Source: Rhodospirillales bacterium (GTDB taxonomy: Bacteria > Pseudomonadota > Alphaproteobacteria > Acetobacterales > Acetobacteraceae). From it: DNA of 6,515 nt. The notes under the pieces were generated by a model. That model was not told the DNA's origin, did no database searches, and was given only the letters and a program-made list of their open reading frames with translations. A program made the position numbers and the translations under genes. This document shows positions 4,631 to 6,515 of this stretch, piece by piece; the stretch's first letter is position 1, and every line of letters starts with the position of its first letter. The stretch lies in the NCBI GenBank assembly GCA_025352915.1, contig JANXSA010000144.1, positions 1-6,515 of the forward strand, read 5' to 3'.

Positions 4631-6515
4631 TCACACCATCCCCAGGGGCGCCCCGTCGCCGGCGCGGCACAGGGCCAGCCGGCCTTTCGCGTCCGGCAGC
4701 CGGATGCGAAAGGCACAGCGCCCGCCTGCGAGTTCCGCCCGGTCGAGATCGGTGCGATAGCGGTTGGCCAAGCCCCGCGCCACCACGGCCCGGCCGTCGC
4801 GCAGCTCCAGTTCAACCGGCGTACCCGGCAGGTCCTGGTCGAAGGCCCAGCCCTCAAGCATTGCATCCACGCGGCGCTCGATGTTGAATCGTAGCGCGCT
4901 TGGGCGCGCGGCCGCCGGCGTACATCCGGCACGACGCGCCAGCGCGAGGCGGATCGCCTCGACCCGAAAGCCATCCTCCAGCCGTCCAATCGCCAGTGCT
5001 GCGGGCGACGGCATTGGATCGATATCGAGTGCGGCGTAGCTCGCGGCATTGTGGAACATCGCCCGGCTGTCCTGGTCCAGGAAGGTCTCGGCCGGCGCCC
5101 CCTCGGCCAGGATCAGCGCCTGGTCATCCAGTTCGATGTGGCAATACTGCATGCCTCCGCCAGGCTCGGCGCGCAGGATGCTCGCACCGTTCACCAGTGC
5201 GGCGGCCGGGATCAGCAACCCGCCGGCCAGCATCGCGTGCTGCGGCGATACATACAGGTCGCGCGCTGGCACGCCCGGCGCCAGGGCATCGCGGCGCAGC
5301 AGCACCGGACGCAATTCCGGTGCCGCGGCGATTTCGGCGCCGGATACTTCGCGCCGGCCGATCCAGCGAATGCGCCGCGACTGGCCGCCGCGCGTCAGCA
5401 CGCGGTCGCCGATGCCAAGGCGTTCGACCGCGACCTCGCCGCCCGGTGTGGCGATCGCGGTGCCGTGACGAAAGCAGGAGATGGCGCCGCCGGGTGCGGT
5501 CAACAGCGCAATCGCGGTGCCGCCGCCGGCATCGGCACTGAGCACGATGCTGCGGGTGGCGAGATCAAAGGCGGGGTCGATGCGCAGCACCAGGCTGTGC
5601 GTCCCGTCGGTGACACGCAGCCGGTTGCCGGCCTCGACCGAAGCATGGGCGGTGGCCGCCGAGATGGCGCGCAGCGTGATGGTGCTGCCATTGCCGAGGC
5701 CCTGGAGCGTGGCGCTTGGAGCCGCGGGACCGTCGATGACCAGGAGCGCCTGGGCGTCGCTGGCGAAGCGGATCGCGCCGGTGCCGGCGGAGTTGGCCCC
5801 GCCGAGGCGCAGTGCCGCGCCGTCCTGTAGCGTGATCCCGCCGGCGAAGCGGTTGGCCGCGGTCAGCGCGACGGTGCCGCCAGCGGCGATGATCAGGCCG
5901 CCACGCTGGGTGCCGCCGCCGCCGCCGGCGCTGGCAACGGCGATGACGTCGGCCACGGTCAGCGTGAAGCCGGGCAGGGCGGACAGGGTGATGAGCTGGT
6001 GGCCTTGCAGGAAGATGCCGCTGCCGATGCCCTGGCCGGCGCTGCCAGGTTGACCGGTGACCGGACCCTCGCCGCCGGCGCCGCCGGCCGCACTGCCGCC
6101 GGTGATGCTGCCGCCGATGATGGCCAGGCTGCCGCCTTGTTGCACAAAGATCGCACCACCGGCGCCGAGCCCGCCGCCGCCGGCCGCACCATCGGCGTCG
6201 ATCCCGCCGGCCCCGGCGCTAAAGCCCGCCGACAAGCCGCTGCCGCGTGCCGCACCGCCGCCGCCGCCACCGAAACCGCCGCGGCCATGTCCGCCAAAAC
6301 TGCCGCCGCCGCCGCCGCCAAAGCCGCCGACGGTGCCGCCGTAGCTGCCGAGCGAGCCGCCGCCGCCGCCGCCGAAACCGCCAGTGCCCCAGCCACGGCC
6401 GGGATTGGCGCTGCCGCCGTCATGCCCGCCGACGCCGCCGCCGCCGGCCATGCTGAGGAAATTCGCCAGCCGTCCGGCGCTGCCGCCGCCGCCCTCGATG
6501 CCCGCCGGGTCGTAG
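4631..6515 (-). CDS. Gly-rich surface protein with C-terminal Hint domain (5' end outside window)
   Basis: The frame is open to the window edge, so the N-terminus and any signal peptide are missing. The nearest in-frame Met is at 6451, but upstream codons (YDPAGIEGGGGSAGRLANFL) continue the protein. Counting from that Met, residues 1-100 are Gly-rich with GGFGGGGGG repeats. Residues 100-320 (GGAIFVQQGGSLAIIGGSIT, GIGSGIFLQGHQLITL, NRFAGGITLQDGAALRLGG) look like a beta-helical adhesin or autotransporter-type passenger. Residues 326-460 form a Hint domain: Cys326 in CFRHGTAIATPGG, VERLGIGDRVLTRGG, IRWIGRREV, LYVSPQHAM with His405, and AETFLDQDSRAMFHN. Residues 527-590 (RRVDAMLEGWAFDQDLPGTP, ANRYRTDLDRAELAGGRCAF) form a small C-terminal domain. 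Hint domains can self-cleave at the first Cys. No beta-barrel translocator is present, so the export route is unclear. Confidence 0.85.
   Translation of the reverse strand, partial: YDPAGIEGGGGSAGRLANFLSMAGGGGVGGHDGGSANPGRGWGTGGFGGGGGGSLGSYGGTVGGFGGGGGGSFGGHGRGGFGGGGGGAARGSGLSAGFSAGAGGIDADGAAGGGGLGAGGAIFVQQGGSLAIIGGSITGGSAAGGAGGEGPVTGQPGSAGQGIGSGIFLQGHQLITLSALPGFTLTVADVIAVASAGGGGGTQRGGLIIAAGGTVALTAANRFAGGITLQDGAALRLGGANSAGTGAIRFASDAQALLVIDGPAAPSATLQGLGNGSTITLRAISAATAHASVEAGNRLRVTDGTHSLVLRIDPAFDLATRSIVLSADAGGGTAIALLTAPGGAISCFRHGTAIATPGGEVAVERLGIGDRVLTRGGQSRRIRWIGRREVSGAEIAAAPELRPVLLRRDALAPGVPARDLYVSPQHAMLAGGLLIPAAALVNGASILRAEPGGGMQYCHIELDDQALILAEGAPAETFLDQDSRAMFHNAASYAALDIDPMPSPAALAIGRLEDGFRVEAIRLALARRAGCTPAAARPSALRFNIERRVDAMLEGWAFDQDLPGTPVELELRDGRAVVARGLANRYRTDLDRAELAGGRCAFRIRLPDAKGRLALCRAGDGAPLGMV
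6251..6382 (-). repeat. Three-copy GGFGGGGGG coding repeat with (GCC/CCG)n tracts
   Basis: Within the Hint-protein gene, three imperfect copies of a nine-residue GGFGGGGGG unit, each plus Ser or Ala, lie at 6353-6382, 6299-6328 and 6251-6280 (- strand). They are joined by linkers such as LGSYGGTV and FGGHGR. The DNA is dominated by runs of CCG triplets on the + strand. All units are multiples of three, so slippage would change repeat length without breaking the frame. The Gly-rich character continues more loosely to both sides. Confidence 0.75.

Noticed and set aside
4645..4654. Perfect 10-bp palindrome GGGGCGCCCC just after the crotonase stop
   Set aside because: It has no loop and no following T-tract, and it lies inside the coding 3' end of the Hint-protein gene. 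It is too weak to call a terminator or operator.
6251..6382. Regularly spaced repeats that could suggest a CRISPR-like or satellite array
   Set aside because: The units are in-frame Gly codons within an open coding sequence, with related linkers rather than unique spacers.

Overview
The window is a stretch of high-GC chromosomal DNA with strong G/C bias at third codon positions. The best guess for the source is an alphaproteobacterium, probably Acetobacteraceae/Rhodospirillales. The main support is the last gene, a glycine-rich surface-type protein with a C-terminal Hint domain of a style common in that group. This placement is inference, not proof. I found no tRNA, rRNA, CRISPR array, insertion sequence, phage gene or origin.

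Left part (1-1673, + strand). The tail of an unidentified upstream gene may overlap, as ATGA, the start of an MBL-fold metallo-hydrolase-like protein with an N-terminal four-cysteine zinc ribbon. That gene overlaps, as GTGA, a 53-codon ORF that looks like the broken N-terminus of a DUF4279-type protein. The ORF runs into a relic of the C-terminus of a CaiB/BaiF CoA-transferase lying on the opposite strand. A small conserved membrane-associated protein of unknown function follows, with a CxxC...C...H pattern. Its 3' end overlaps the next, convergent gene.

Middle part (1653-4630), an acyl-CoA module. On the - strand, a nitronate monooxygenase/2-nitropropane dioxygenase-family flavoprotein is followed by a family III (CaiB/BaiF) CoA-transferase, joined by a TGATG stop/start overlap. 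Divergently, across about 105 bp, lies an enoyl-CoA hydratase/isomerase-family protein that lacks both classical catalytic glutamates but keeps an isomerase-type aspartate. Together these suggest activation and rearrangement of an unidentified carboxylic acid as its CoA thioester, with an FMN-dependent oxidation. The substrate cannot be read from sequence.

Right part (4631-6515, - strand). The 3' portion of a large surface or secreted protein abuts the crotonase gene with no spacer. It has a Gly-rich repeat region, a repeat-type (probably beta-helical) passenger, a Hint autoprocessing domain starting at a Cys, and a C-terminal 'GWAxD' domain. Its 5' end lies beyond the window.

The points most worth a second look are the CoA-transferase relic, which forms a diverged direct repeat around the small membrane-protein gene; the crotonase with substituted catalytic residues; and the modular architecture of the Hint protein.
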